Origin: Smittium culicis
Lineage: Eukaryota; Kickxellomycota; Harpellomycetes; Harpellales; Legeriomycetaceae
NCBI GenBank assembly: GCA_001970855.1
Contig: LSSN01001441.1
Coordinates: forward strand, 1-33,170
Length of the DNA: 33,170 nucleotides
Direction of reading: 5' to 3'
Both the position numbers and the translations under genes were made by a program. The notes below the pieces were generated by a model. The model saw nothing but the letters and a program-made list of their open reading frames with translations, was not told the DNA's origin and made no database searches. Shown piece by piece: positions 1 through 10,801 of this stretch (position 1 is its first letter; each line of letters begins with the position of its first letter).

Positions 1-37
1 ACACCAGTTTAAATTACTGGATTATAGAATAAGCAAT

Positions 38-2907
38 ATGTACAGAAATTCGCTTACAAATAGATACAAAAGAATAATCCTAGAAAATTTTTTTATAAGA
101 ACAAGAAATCGATTACCTTTGAATTTTAAACAATCATTATGTATCAATTCATATTTATATTCCCAAATTTCCGATCACAATCACATAGAAGAATTTTCGT
201 CTTTATTTTCTTCTGAAAATCCAAAGAAAGTAGTTCAGTCATCTATTCCTCACCAGAAATTCAGTTTAAGGAAGTATCAAGCCGAATGTATTAATGAATG
301 TATCAGCAATTTGGAGCAAGGAGTACGACGGCAGGCCGTAAGTTTACCAGTAGGTTAGTAAAATATTCAATTTTACCAGTTAAATATTCATGCTAAAAAA
401 CAAAGAAATTAAAATTAAAATTATAGGAAGCGGGAAAACAGTAAGTGCTATAAGAATAAGAATATTAAATAATAAGCTATTTTATACTTCTCAAGCATCT
501 ATAATTATAAATTATTTTTAATTTTCAGGTAATATTCTCAAATCTGATTGAAAAAGTACCTGCTTGGAATCCTAAAGCTAACAAAGTTTTAATATTGGCA
601 CACAGAGAAGAGCTATTATATCAAGCTAAGCGCCAAATTTCCAACTTCAATCCGTCATTAAAAGTTGAGATCGATCAGGGGAAAGTTTTTGCCAATATAG
701 CCGCAGATGTTATTATAGCTAGTGTCCAAACTTTAGGTAAAAAAAACTCGGCTCGATTAGATAGGTATGACCCATATTTATTCAAATGCATCATTATCGA
801 TGAAGCTCATCATTCTGCAGCCAAGACATATAGAAATATCGTTGAGCATTTTATACCTAAAGAAAAAGAAGAAGGATACGTTGGTCCTGTTATCTGGGGC
901 TGCTCTGCAACTTTAACACGTACTGATGGACTGGCACTCAATACAGTTTTCGATCGTATTGTTTATCAGAAGACATTTTTAGAAATGTTTAAAGAGAAAT
1001 GGTAAGGATCGCAGGTGATTAAATATTCAACTTATTTATTGTTTAACCTTCAAAGGTTATTTTTATATCTAAAAGAGAAACGCTTTGAAATAATCGTTTT
1101 CAAAAGTATTTAATAATTTTTGTAAAAAATTAAAAATAGGCTATCTGAAATCGAAGCTGTTGTTGTCAAAACAGTTGTTAGTCTCGATAATGTTAAGATG
1201 AGTCGCGGAGACTTTGAAATGAAATCACTAACTGATTCTATCAATATAAAAGAAAGAAATGAGTTGATAGTCGACAAATATTTAGAGCTTGCTAATAACC
1301 CCAGTGAAGAAGTAAGAAGGTCTACTCTTGTATTTGCTACAAATGTTGATCACGTAATCCAGTTAAATGCTGCATTTAGAAACCGGGGAATTGATTCAAG
1401 GTATATCGTTGGCACATCAAATGCAAGCGACCGCGTTATGCTTATCGAAGGTTTTAAAAAACATTACTTCCCTGTTTTAATAAATTGTGGTATTCTTACA
1501 GAAGGCACAGATATACCAAATATTGATTGCATTATTATGGCCCGACCAACAAAAAGCCATGTTCTTTTTCAGCAGATGATTGGGCGTGGAGTAAGATTGT
1601 TTAAACACAAAAAAAATTGCTTAATTATCGATTTCGCTGATAGCTTTGTACATAGACCAAAATTAATGAGTCTAACAACATTACTTGGACTAGACCCAGA
1701 TTCCATTGAGGAGAAGTTCACACTCAAAAAACAAAACGTCACCGACATCTTGCAAGAGATTGAAGATAACGAAAAAACTGCAAGAGAGTTAGCCAAAAAG
1801 GAAGAAGAAAATTTTAATTTAGAAGCACTCACAAAAAAGCTTTATGACCCTTACGCTATATTTAAAATTCGGTTAAGCGAAATAAAAAAAAATTATCACT
1901 TATATAAAAATTATCCTAGCAATCTATATGCCGACATATTTACATGTGGCGATCATCGTTTAATCAACCTGTCCAACCTCTCCTGGGTTTCACATTCAAA
2001 GGATAAATTTGTGTTGAGCACACAGTCTCTAGTGTTTTTTATTGAAGCTACAAAGCCTGCTGTCCTAGGTTCTGAGCAAAAAAATTTCAATAAAGATAAA
2101 CCTGATAGCCTCTTGAACGACAAAGAAGACGATAATTCAGAAACTGGAAGTAGTTATATAGCATATTATAGAATTATCAGAAGGTTTTCAACTCTTAGTC
2201 CAAAAGGTGGAGGTGATAGATCATTTTCCAAAAACATAACAATACCTTTAACTTCAAATAGTCTAGAACAGGCATTTAGAGGAACGGATAACTTCATACT
2301 TTCAAAATTAGGATACACATCCTATAAATTATGTTTTAGAAACCAAGTATGGCGCCAAGCTCAGCCATCGGAAAAACAGTTGAATTATCTTTCTAAGCTA
2401 GGTATTCCTCATAATTTAGTAAACGCTCATTTAAGAAAAAGCGCTAATATGCCTAATAAACTAAAAAAAAGCAAAAATATTATAAGAGATGCTGATAGGA
2501 CTTTTAAAGAATTGAACACACAGCCATCTAGCAGCTATGAAACTATATTACCGACAAGCTCCGATTTTAATTCTATACATAATAACTCTTCAAAGAAAAC
2601 TTCTGACAAAAATATACTTTTTAATCAGGTAAAAACATTAACTGATAGGCTCTTAAATATTGAAAACTCCCAGAATCTAATCAAAAAGGAACAAAGTTTT
2701 TACAAAAAAAACAAAATACCCCTCCCAGATCAACCTGAAAATAATGATTCCACAGAAAAAAAATTAGATTCAGAAATTTTAATGCTTACGAAAGGATCAG
2801 TTGCAAATTTGATTACTCGTCATCTGTATAAAGAAAAGCCTACTAAAAAACAAAAATCAAAAAGCGAAATAACTCCCACGATTTGTGAAATGATAGATCA
2901 AGATTAG
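38..2907 (+). CDS. IRC3: Irc3-like mitochondrial DEAH-box DNA helicase (4 exons)
   Basis: Exons 38-353, 427-440, 529-1001 and 1140-2907 join in frame to 856 residues. Superfamily 2 helicase motifs are visible: Walker A GSGKT (residues 106-110), DEAH (201-204), SATLTRTDG (motif III), TEGTDIPN (motif V) and QMIGRGVRL (motif VI, arginines about 417 and 420). The set and the C-terminal EKQLNYLSKLG-like region match the SSL2/Irc3 group, in yeast a mitochondrial helicase for branched DNA. The N-terminus is rich in Arg/Lys and has few acidic residues, as in a mitochondrial presequence. The residues after about 500 are Lys/Asn-rich and poorly conserved. The second exon is 14 nt and contributes most of the P-loop. 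The frame stays open from residue 1 back to the window edge, so the true start could lie upstream. Donors are GTTAGT, GTAAGT and GTAAGG. Family assignment is firm; the Irc3 orthology is likely. Confidence 0.85.
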
Positions 2908-3410
2908 AATAAATACTTATCAAAGTATATATCTAATCAGAAAAGCATAAACTATAAGATACCGTATATCTATAAAAAAGTATACTTATTATTTTACTGC
3001 CCCGCTTCTAGATTTAAAAGTGATGTTAATTGTAAGAACTAATTCTTAATTTACAAAATAAAATTCTGATCTTAAAGGGAAATTCTCCACACTTGTTTCG
3101 CAATATATGCTGAAAAGCGATATATTTTCAGAGTGTAAAACGCTATGAAAAGCCAGATAAATGAATTTTGTATACTTTGGAATCATTTTTTAAAGATGAA
3201 TATTGCTATTTAAACTTTTCTTTCTAACTCATGCCTTTCTCTTTCGTTACGAACTTAATTATACACATTCCGATATTGTGATTATTCAGATATTCTTAGT
3301 CTTTTAAAGTATCATTAACGTCCGTCTTTCCAGTTTAGATGGATTTTTTTGGTTTATCTGAATTATTCAACCAGACTAGATCTAAATAAATTAAAATAGG
3401 CCGCCAGTGC
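2908..3410. other. Intergenic, no gene seen
   Basis: AT-rich stretch downstream of the helicase stop. It presumably holds its 3' UTR. I see no ORF, splice-joined exons or RNA gene. A pyrimidine-rich stretch near 3240 loosely resembles a MITE end but is too degraded to call. Confidence 0.5.
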
Positions 3411-3608
3411 TTATCACTTTCAAGGACGGTTGTCTTTTTTTGAACAGCCGAAATTGTTCAACCAAATGGCAAACTGATAAATCAATTTAGTATGATAATG
3501 GTTTATTATTCAATTATTCAGTGTATCCAATAATTTATGATTTATAACAAGTTCATCCAATTATGATTTTTAGATACATTTATGAGTGTTGAACCAAGAA
3601 ATGATAAA
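3411..3608 (+). mobile_element. piggyBac-type MITE, diverged copy (198 bp)
   Basis: Diverged copy in the same orientation as 3630-3827. The start TTATCACTTTC stands for TTAACCCTTTC. Internal landmarks CGGTTGTC, TTTTTTGAAC and GCCGAAAT follow the same order and spacing as in the better copies. It ends in GTGTTGAACCAAGAAATGATAAA, counterpart of GTGTTGGACGAGAAAGGGTTAA. Its length of 198 bp equals the intact copies. No coding capacity. Confidence 0.6.
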
Positions 3609-3992
3609 CCTTTTCTCGTCCAACATTCTTTAATCCTTTCCTGCGCGGTAGACTATTTTTGGATGGCCAAATATAGCCAACTGCGTTCAATGAAAAACAA
3701 TTAATTCCGAAGCCTTAAGGTATATTGATATAATTCAAAAAAAAAAACAAATAATTAAGAATCTTATAAACGACTATCGAGTCAATAAATTAATTTTTTT
3801 AAAGAGTGTTGGACGAGAAAGGGTTAAAAAAATGAATTTAATTACTCGTATGCTATATAGTCAATATATTATTAGTCGATATTATTTTACAGCTCAATGA
3901 TCGAATAATTTTACAAATTAGACTATTTTTATTGTATCTAGTTTGCTAAAATTGGTAGATCACATACATACCAATGTTCGTGAATGGGCCAA
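3605..3992 (-). mobile_element. piggyBac-type MITE split by a later insertion
   Basis: The left end at 3605-3629 (CCTTTTCTCGTCCAACATTC) matches the left end of the 4369-4566 copy. The element then breaks at a TTAA, where the 3630-3827 copy sits in the opposite orientation. Homology resumes just after 3827 (A-run, TGAATTTA, CGTATGC, TATAGTC) and ends near 3992 (GGTAGATCACATACATACC, then CGTGAATGGGCCAA). Without the insert it is about 194 bp, close to the family's 198 bp. It is older and more diverged than its insert. Confidence 0.65.
3630..3827 (+). mobile_element. piggyBac-type MITE, good copy, nested (198 bp)
   Basis: Bounded by TTAA at 3630-3633 and at 3824-3827. The ends are TCCTTTCCTGCGCGG and CCGT-less GGACGAGAAAGGG, so the termini read C/TCCTTTC inward on both sides. 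It is an inverted copy of 4369-4566, with the same length and the same internal landmarks (GGCCAAATATAGCCAACTG, AACGACTATCGA). TTAA target duplication with CCCTTT termini is the hallmark of piggyBac-superfamily elements. It has no ORF, so it would depend on a transposase encoded elsewhere. It lies inside an older copy (3605-3992). Confidence 0.8.
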
Positions 3993-4069
3993 ATATAAAA
4001 AATTTTTTTTTTCAAGTCTCACCGTTTTTAAATACAAGCGTAATCGAAATATAATTATAAAGCGACTCT

Positions 4070-4265
4070 TTAGCCCTTTAACGAGAGGTAGATTGATTTT
4101 GGTATACCAAATATATCCAACTATATTGTTTAAAAATACTTAATTCCATAATTCAGATAGTTATTGGTATGTTGTAATATAACAGCAAATAATAAACTTG
4201 CTTATAAACAATAGCAGAATCATAAATTTAATTTTTTTAAAGAATGTTGGACGAGAAAAGGTTAA
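4070..4265 (+). mobile_element. piggyBac-type MITE, diverged copy (196 bp)
   Basis: Starts TTAGCCCTTTAACGAGAGG and ends GAATGTTGGACGAGAAAAGG followed by TTAA (4262-4265). Same orientation as 3630-3827, with landmarks GGTAGATTGATTTT and CCAAATATATCCAACT aligned along its length. The middle is diverged. No ORF. Confidence 0.7.
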
Positions 4266-4368
4266 AATATTTTAATTCTGTACTTAACATGTGTACTGGT
4301 TTGTTGAAGAATAGTTGCAAATAATAAACTTATTTATAAATTATAGGCTAACCAAAAAATTCGTTTTT
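4266..4368 (+). mobile_element. Partial MITE copy (right-hand half)
   Basis: About 100 bp that repeat the right-hand half of the 4070-4265 copy; the shared AAATAATAAACTT and TTATAAA blocks are the clearest. It stops where the 4369-4566 copy begins, and its own right end is not visible beyond that insert. It looks like a truncated older copy. Confidence 0.4.
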
Positions 4369-4566
4369 TTAACCCTTTCTCGTCCAACATTCTTGAAAAA
4401 AATTAATTTATTGATTCGATAGTCGTTTATAAGATTCTTTATTATTTGTTTTTTTTTTTGAATTATATCATTATAGCTTAAGGCTTCGGAATTAATTGTT
4501 TTTCTTTGAACGCAGTTGGCTATATTTGGTCATCCAAAAATAGTCTACCGTGCGGGAAAGGGTTAA
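4369..4566 (-). mobile_element. piggyBac-type MITE, intact copy with TTAA on both sides (198 bp)
   Basis: Best-preserved member. It has TTAA at 4369-4372 and again at 4563-4566. The left end is CCCTTTCTCGTCCAACATTC. The right end read inward is CCCTTTCCCGCACGGTAGAC. The termini share about 10 bp (CCCTTTCYCG) and then diverge, as is common in piggyBac-like elements. It is the reverse complement of 3630-3827, with few differences by eye. No coding capacity. Confidence 0.82.
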
Positions 4567-5500
4567 TGATTTTAATAGCTAGAAATATTACAGCCTAACG
4601 GAATATAGCGCTGTAAAGAGTATCTTGTTTGAAATTGTTTATGCTAATATAAGATTTGCATAATAGAAACAAACAAGTTTTGATACGAACTGAAAAAAAG
4701 ATATCTGCTATTAGATTTTTCAAGTTGGTGTCCATATTAAAATTTCAAAGCTAAAAGAATTTTATTCCAATAATCAGAGGTCTTTTTTCACTCTTTTTTA
4801 AACTTTGATTTAAGGTCAGAGAGCTTTATTGTAAAAAAATATTATCAAATAGGTGGATCAGCATAAAATAACAATCTTAAGCATTATGAAGCGTTAAAGC
4901 TTATAAGAATCATGCAAAAACATATACAGAAACATAAATAGGTAAACAAATAAACTAGCAAACAAACAAGTATGTTCAATAGCCAATAGTTTTAGCGAGA
5001 AATTACTTAGTATTAAACTATTTAATAGCCTTTTATATAAATATGTTGTAGAATATCTCATAAAAAATCAGAAATCAAGAAATGAAAAACGAATAGTTTT
5101 CATCTCATTTTTTTTTTAATATCACATTTTTTTATATTATGAGCGAATTCTCTATCAAGTTAAAAAAATTGATTAGAGTTTTAAGAACATATCTTTTAGT
5201 CAAAAGGGTCAAAAAGAGAAGATCCTAATATTATTTTTACTAGTAACATATTACTATCATTAATTGCAACATTCTTATTAAATCAATATTTTATCCACAT
5301 TTTTGAATAAGTAAAAAGAGAAAAACTTATAAAATTAAAGAAAATCAAAATCATCTACTATAGCTGTTTCTGAAAACAAATATAATACAACTGTTTATAA
5401 AATAAAAATTTCAAGCACTTTTATTTTTGTATTTTTATATATTGAAATTATTCTTGTATTTAAATCATAAGGCGTGTTATAATTATCAAACTTGGCAAGA
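4567..5500. other. Intergenic, no gene seen
   Basis: AT-rich DNA between the MITE cluster and NMA111. The last few hundred bases are presumably the NMA111 promoter and 5' UTR. Homopolymer runs are present. I could not find credible exons on either strand. Confidence 0.5.
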
Positions 5501-8500
5501 ATGGATTCGAGTATAACCAGAGCAGAAAGTCCGCCAAAAAAGTCGAAAATTGATTCCGGAGAATCTGAGTATGAGGCTAACTCGGCTTCTAAACATTGTG
5601 AATCTCCCGAGGCCACCCCAGTTAGAATGGAGTCACAACAAGTTCAAGAAATTTTAAGATCGGAAGAGATAAAAGAAAAGGAATACAATACTGATGCCGA
5701 CCCAAGTGAGATGAGCAGTGGTAAAATAGAATCAAGAAGAGGCTCTCGTAGATTTTCAGAAACGGTTCCTACTTATTCTAGAAGAAAAACTCTTGCGCAA
5801 AGTGATCTTATGGCAGTTTTTTATATGCCGAATATTATGAAGCAACATACTATAACAGAAGTTCCTTTCGAATCAGAAATGGTCGATGGGGTTGGGATTA
5901 GGAGTGAAATGGAGGCCCCCAGCTGGGAGCCTACGCTTGAGAGAGCTATTAAAGCAATAGTGTCGATAAAAGCAAATTGTGTTCGATCCTTTGATACTGA
6001 GACTAGCGGAAATTATACAGCTACAGGGTTTGTAGTTGACGCAAAAAATGGTATTATTCTTTCAAATAGACATGTTGTAAATCCTGCTCCAATAGTGGCA
6101 CAGGCATTTTTTACAAACTACGAAGAAGTTGAATTGCTACCTATTTATAGAGACCCAGTTCACGATTTTGGTTTCTTTAAGTTTGACCCAACCAAAATAA
6201 AATTTATGAGTTTATGCGAAATAAAACTGGCACCAAATAGGGCAAAAGTGGGAATGGAAATAAGAGTAGTTGGTAATGATGCAGGAGAAAAGCTATCAAT
6301 ATTATCAGGAACATTGGCTAGACTTGATAGAAAGTAAGGGATTTATTATTAACTAGTGCACATAAAAAATTAATTTTCTAGGATTATAAGATTTTATTTT
6401 CATTTATTAAACATTTCCATTTTGCTTTAATAGCTCGCCTGACTACGGGGTCGGTGAATATAACGACTTTAATACCTTTTATATGCAGGCAGCTTCGGGA
6501 ACAAGTGGAGGGTCTTCTGGTTCACCGGTTCTTAATATTTATGGCGATGCTATAGCTCTTAATGCTGGTGGATCAAATAAAGCGTCATCTTCATATTATC
6601 TCCCTCTGAACAGAGTCGCTAAAGCCTTGAAACATATACAAGCTGGAGAGATAGTTCCAAGAGGGACTATGCAAACTGAGTTTGAACATCTTCCTTATGA
6701 TGACCTTAGAAGACTAGGTCTAGGGCATGAGATTGAAAAAAGTATGAGAGAGCGCTACCCAGATGAGACTGGAATGTTGTCAATAAAAAATGTAACTCCA
6801 GAGGGTCCTGCACACAACATTCTGCACCCAGGCGATATACTTATTGCCATGAATGATCATCCTCTTACCAGCTTTATTCAGGTAGCAGAAGTGTTAGACG
6901 ATAATGTAGGGGAAAACGTAAAACTAACGATTTTAAGATGTAGAAAAGCTTACAACATGTATGTAAAAGTTGGAGATTTACATTTAATTTCGCCTTCAAA
7001 GTTCATTGAAATAGGCGGAGGTGTAGTAAACGAATTATCTTATCAAGTAGCAAGAGGTTATGGTCTTCCTGTTCGCGGAGTTTATGTAGCATCAAGTGGT
7101 CATATGCTAGGTTCGGCTAATGTTTGGAGGGGAAGTGTAGTGTTGAGTATCAATCACAAAAAGACACATAACTTGGAAGAGTTTGCAGAGGCTGTTAAAG
7201 ATCTGACTTCAGGAACACGCGTGCCAATAAGATTTTTTGCAATCGACCAGCAGCATAAAGAAAAAGTTATGATAATGAATGTAGCGTGTGATTGGCATCC
7301 GTTTAGGATGGCTAAATTGTCACGTTCAACAGGGCTGTGGGAATATAAAGATTTGGTCAAGCCAAAAAAAAGCTTTGATTTCATTCCTCAAACTGTCAGA
7401 TACCCAAAACTCGGCGATAATTTGAAACCGGCTGGCGAATTGTGGTCAAGCGTTGTGTCAATCGATTTCCATATCCCTTATTTGGTGGATGGAATGATTA
7501 CAACGCAATTTTATGGCCCAGGGTATATAATAGACAAAGAAAATGGGTTGATTGTTTGTGACAGGGACACTGTTCCAATATCAACTGGCGATGTATTTAT
7601 CACATTTGCTCAATCTCTTGTAATATCAGCTAAAATAGTTTTACTGCATCCGATTTACAATTTTACCATACTTAAATACGATACCAGATTAATCGGAGAT
7701 ACAAAAGTTAATAACTTGATTTTTGAAGAGAATTATTACTCTGGAGAAAAAAAGCTTGAACAAGGCGATCCTGTAGTCCTTGTTGCAATAGGTAATGATC
7801 ATAACCCAATAGTCAGACGTACTCTTGTTTCGAGTCGTACCATGTTAAGCACCAGAGAGTGTGCCCCACCTAGATGGAGGGCGGCTAATATAGAGGGTGT
7901 AAACCTAGAAGATCAGCCATCTTGCCAGGGCGGATTGCTTACAAACGAGAAAGGCGAAGTTTTATCATTCTGGGTTAACTTTTCCACTCAAGATGGAAAA
8001 GGAAAGGAAATGTCATTCATGGCAGGTATAGATCCAAGTATTTTAAGGCCAGTAATTGAGTCATATAAGAATAATTGCAGTATAAGTATAAGATCGCTTG
8101 ATCTTGAACTCTGGACTGTTCGTCCTGCAGCTGCCCGTTCATTAGGATTAAGTAGTAAAAGACTGCACGAAATGGAGACAGCATCCAAATCTTATTCGAA
8201 ATTCTACTATGTACTTGGTTTATTAAATACTCAAAGTCCAAGCTACAAGTTGTTCAAAGCAGGTGATATTTTATTGGAGCTTAATGGAGAGCTTGTTACA
8301 AGCATAGATAAAATAGCAGTTATTTATGATCAAGAGAACGTAAATATTACTATATTAAGAGATGGGAATGAAATGGAGCTAGTTGTACAAACATCCGAAC
8401 TATCAGTATTGGAATCAAAAAAAGTTATTGGCTGGGCAGGTGCAATAATACAGGAGCCATACAGGGCAGTTCAGGAGCAAGTAAAACAACTTCCATCTAA

Positions 8501-8855
8501 AGTGTATGTGACATGTACCCTATTCGGATCACCAGCAAGTGGATACGGATTAAAGCCTGGTGTTTGGATAACTGAAATCGAAGGATTAAAAATAAATACA
8601 ATGGCTGATTTTATCAATAGAATAAAATCTCTTGTGTCCAAAAAAGGCGACGGAACTGACTTCAACGATTCTAACAATTCTATGAGTGACGCTATAGAAT
8701 CAGGATATGTTAGGTTAAACGTTGTTAACAAGATAGGTGTTTCAAAGGTTATTAGTATAAAATTGGATGAGCACTATTGGCCTTCAATGTGCCTCACTGT
8801 TGATGATAACAAGCCTTATGAATGGGATTGCAATTTTGATATATCAAAATTCTAA
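5501..8855 (+). CDS. NMA111: Nma111/Ynm3 nuclear HtrA-type serine protease (2 exons)
   Basis: Exons 5501-6333 and 6434-8855 join at AA|C to give 1084 residues. In yeast the family is a nuclear HtrA/Omi-like protease that cleaves an inhibitor-of-apoptosis protein and acts in heat tolerance. The first protease domain (about 145-325) carries a full triad: His191 in SNRHVV, Asp222 in PVHDFGFF and Ser306 in GGSSGSP. PDZ-like regions follow (about 340-600). A second protease-like domain (about 615-800) lacks the triad: the His position reads VCDRDTV and the Ser loop reads QPSCQGG, as expected for this duplicated family. Further PDZ-like segments end the protein. PPKKSKID at residues 11-18 is a likely nuclear localisation signal. 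ATG 5501 was chosen over the in-frame TTG at 5492. The intron has donor GTAAGG and acceptor TTAATAG and falls just before the catalytic-serine loop. Confidence 0.95.
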
Positions 8856-9239
8856 AAAATCCAACGTTTAATTCCGACTATTTTATTAAACTCTTTATTT
8901 ATCAAGCCTTATGACATTATATTTTTTTTTCAGTATATATTAATTTTTAGCTTTATGATCCAAAAAAAAGCACTCTCGCAATGCCCCCCTCCACACAAAA
9001 AAAACAAAAATTTTATATCTGATTAATTCTTTAAATAAAAATAGTTACATTCAATGTATTTTTTTCCTATGTTGAAAAATTCATAGTATATATACCCTTT
9101 TATTGGGTAAATAAGAACTATATCGATCTTGATAAAAAAATTAAGAATAACGAATATTTTTGATCTTTAATAAAGGCTCGCACAATTAAATGGTTTTTAA
9201 AAAGTAATATTGGTCTAATTCAATTTATAATGTATCTAT
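8856..9239. other. Intergenic, no gene seen
   Basis: 3' flank of NMA111. AT-rich, with a short C-run near 8981. No coding or RNA feature recognised. Confidence 0.5.
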
Positions 9240-9437
9240 TTAACTCTTTCCCGTCTAGCGCTCTTTGAAAAATCAAATTTATTGATTCAGTTAAGATTTA
9301 AAAGTAAATTTACTATTTGATGATAATTTACAACATACCAATACCATCTTAAAGTTTTAGAATTAAAGTAGTTTAATCGAAAAAAATTGGTTATATTTGG
9401 TAGACCAAAAATAGTCTACTGCCCGGGAAAGGGTCAA
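9240..9437 (-). mobile_element. piggyBac-type MITE copy (198 bp)
   Basis: TTAA at 9240-9243 is followed by CTCTTTCCCGTCTAGCGCTC. It ends TAGTCTACTGCCCGGGAAAGGG followed by TCAA (9434-9437). Same orientation and same length as 4369-4566, sharing GGTTATATTTGGTAGACCAAAAATAGTCTAC-type sequence at the right end. The right TTAA has decayed to TCAA. No ORF. Confidence 0.75.
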
Positions 9438-9628
9438 CAGTAAATCGAAATAATAATTTTTTAAAAAAAGTTAAAATTTACAAGTATTAATTAATTTTAA
9501 ATTATAAAAACTGTTTATAGAATTTATACTTTCATAGCCATTTCAAATATTTTATAGAAAGTAATATATATGTGTAATAATGTTCTTAATGTTCCACTGC
9601 GCCAAGATGTCAATATTTAAAGAGTGTT

Positions 9629-9826
9629 TTCGCCTTTTCACGTTCGAAGTATTGTTTTTTGATCACAAAGTTTAGCCAAATATAATTTCACACGAACTGT
9701 CAAATTCTAAAGCTCACAAAAAATATTGAATTGATTAAGTAACATTAAGTAACAATTTTTTTTATAAATCAACGGTGAAACAAGAAATTAAAAATTTTTT
9801 ATATGTATTTCCTATGAAAGGGTTAA
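9629..9826 (+). mobile_element. piggyBac-type MITE, strongly diverged copy (198 bp)
   Basis: Begins TTCGCCTTTTCACG, which stands for TTAACCCTTTCCCG. It has TTTTTTGATCAC and AGCCAAATATAA at the spacing expected from the 3630-3827 copy, and ends GAAAGGG followed by TTAA (9823-9826). The length is again exactly 198 bp, which is the main reason for accepting it. Internal identity is low. Confidence 0.5.
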
Positions 9827-9882
9827 TATGTACTAATTTTTTTCGTAATTTTTAGGGTGCAATTACGAGGACAAGGTAGAAA

Positions 9883-10262
9883 ATGAGTAATATTCAAGAA
9901 CCCAATAAATATATTTTCGAGTACGAATCAAACTGAATACTTACTATATTGAGTTTAAAAATATGTCATTTGTTAAATAATTCTGGGACGGCTTGATTAA
10001 AGCGAGTATTGATACATATTTACAATTCAGAAGCTAATTATTTTAGTTAATTCCAGACAGATATAAATAGAACGTTATGCTTTATTATTTACAAGATTTT
10101 TGTTACTTTTTTCAAGGTGGGACGCTAAAATCCAGTTAATTTGTAGTATTGAGGTAAGTGTACATAAAAAAAAAGATCTTGTATAAAGTAAATTGCAAAT
10201 TTATTTATCAGTAAAATAAGCAAAAATGAATTTTTTTTAGCTTTCTAGTAATATAGAAATCA
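9883..10262 (+). CDS. Possible small spliced gene, function unknown
   Basis: Not recognised. ATG 9883 opens MSNIQEPNKYIFE, a peptide that looks coding. The frame runs to a GTACGA donor (exon 9883-9920). An acceptor TTTTTTCAAG leads to exon 10117-10153, which completes the split Glu codon and encodes WDAKIQLICSIE up to a consensus GTAAGTG donor. The next acceptor, TTTTTTTTAG, opens LSSNIEITIYS at 10241. From there the frame either continues to a stop near 10307 or splices at GTATAT near 10272 to a further exon near 10328. The three joins are in phase, and the same GTAC donor type is used by firm genes here. The first intron (196 nt) is longer than usual and the 3' end is unresolved. It could still be chance. 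Confidence 0.3.
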
Positions 10263-10329
10263 CCATTTATTCGTATATAATGATACCTCATAAGATAAAA
10301 TACTATTGAAGTGTATAATAGTTTTAAGG

Positions 10330-10801
10330 ATGACAAGATATTATATTTTTTCATCAAGATTTCTACAACTATACATTTCGCTTAAAAACGCAGTAAACAA
10401 AATTTTAATTTAACACCAGATAAGCCACTCATATTTTCTCGCGTCAATTGCGAATAATAATTAGTACCGACAAAAAAATGCAAATTTATCTGATATAGTT
10501 ATGATTGCCTCCTGGTTTCAAAGTAAAAATATATAAAATAGTGCTCAAAAATAGTTTCAAAGCTATTGAAGTAAAAAAAAACATCTAAAAGTGCTAAAAG
10601 AAACGTCACTCTAAATATTAAAGCCTCTGAAAAAATATACTAGTATACAATAGTAACTTCAATTTTAGAAGTGTACGAAACCAGAAAAGGATTATCATAA
10701 ATTTCAAGGACCTTCAAGCAACCATAATATTAGAAAAAGCATAAACCGATAAAGGAAATAGAAGTGCTAATTTTTTAAAAAAAATTTTTAATTACGGAAT
10801 T
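10330..10801. other. Intergenic or exon remnants, nothing firm
   Basis: AT-rich. A short open stretch on the + strand (from 10330, about 29 codons) could be a further exon of the preceding candidate. A short ORF on the - strand near 10430 begins MSGLSGVKLK. Neither can be supported further. Confidence 0.3.

Noticed and set aside
3943..4143. 66-codon + strand ORF
   Set aside because: Lies across MITE copies and has no coding character.
9607..9678. Short ORF beginning MSIFKECFRLF
   Set aside because: Overlaps a MITE copy whose 198-bp length supports the element instead.
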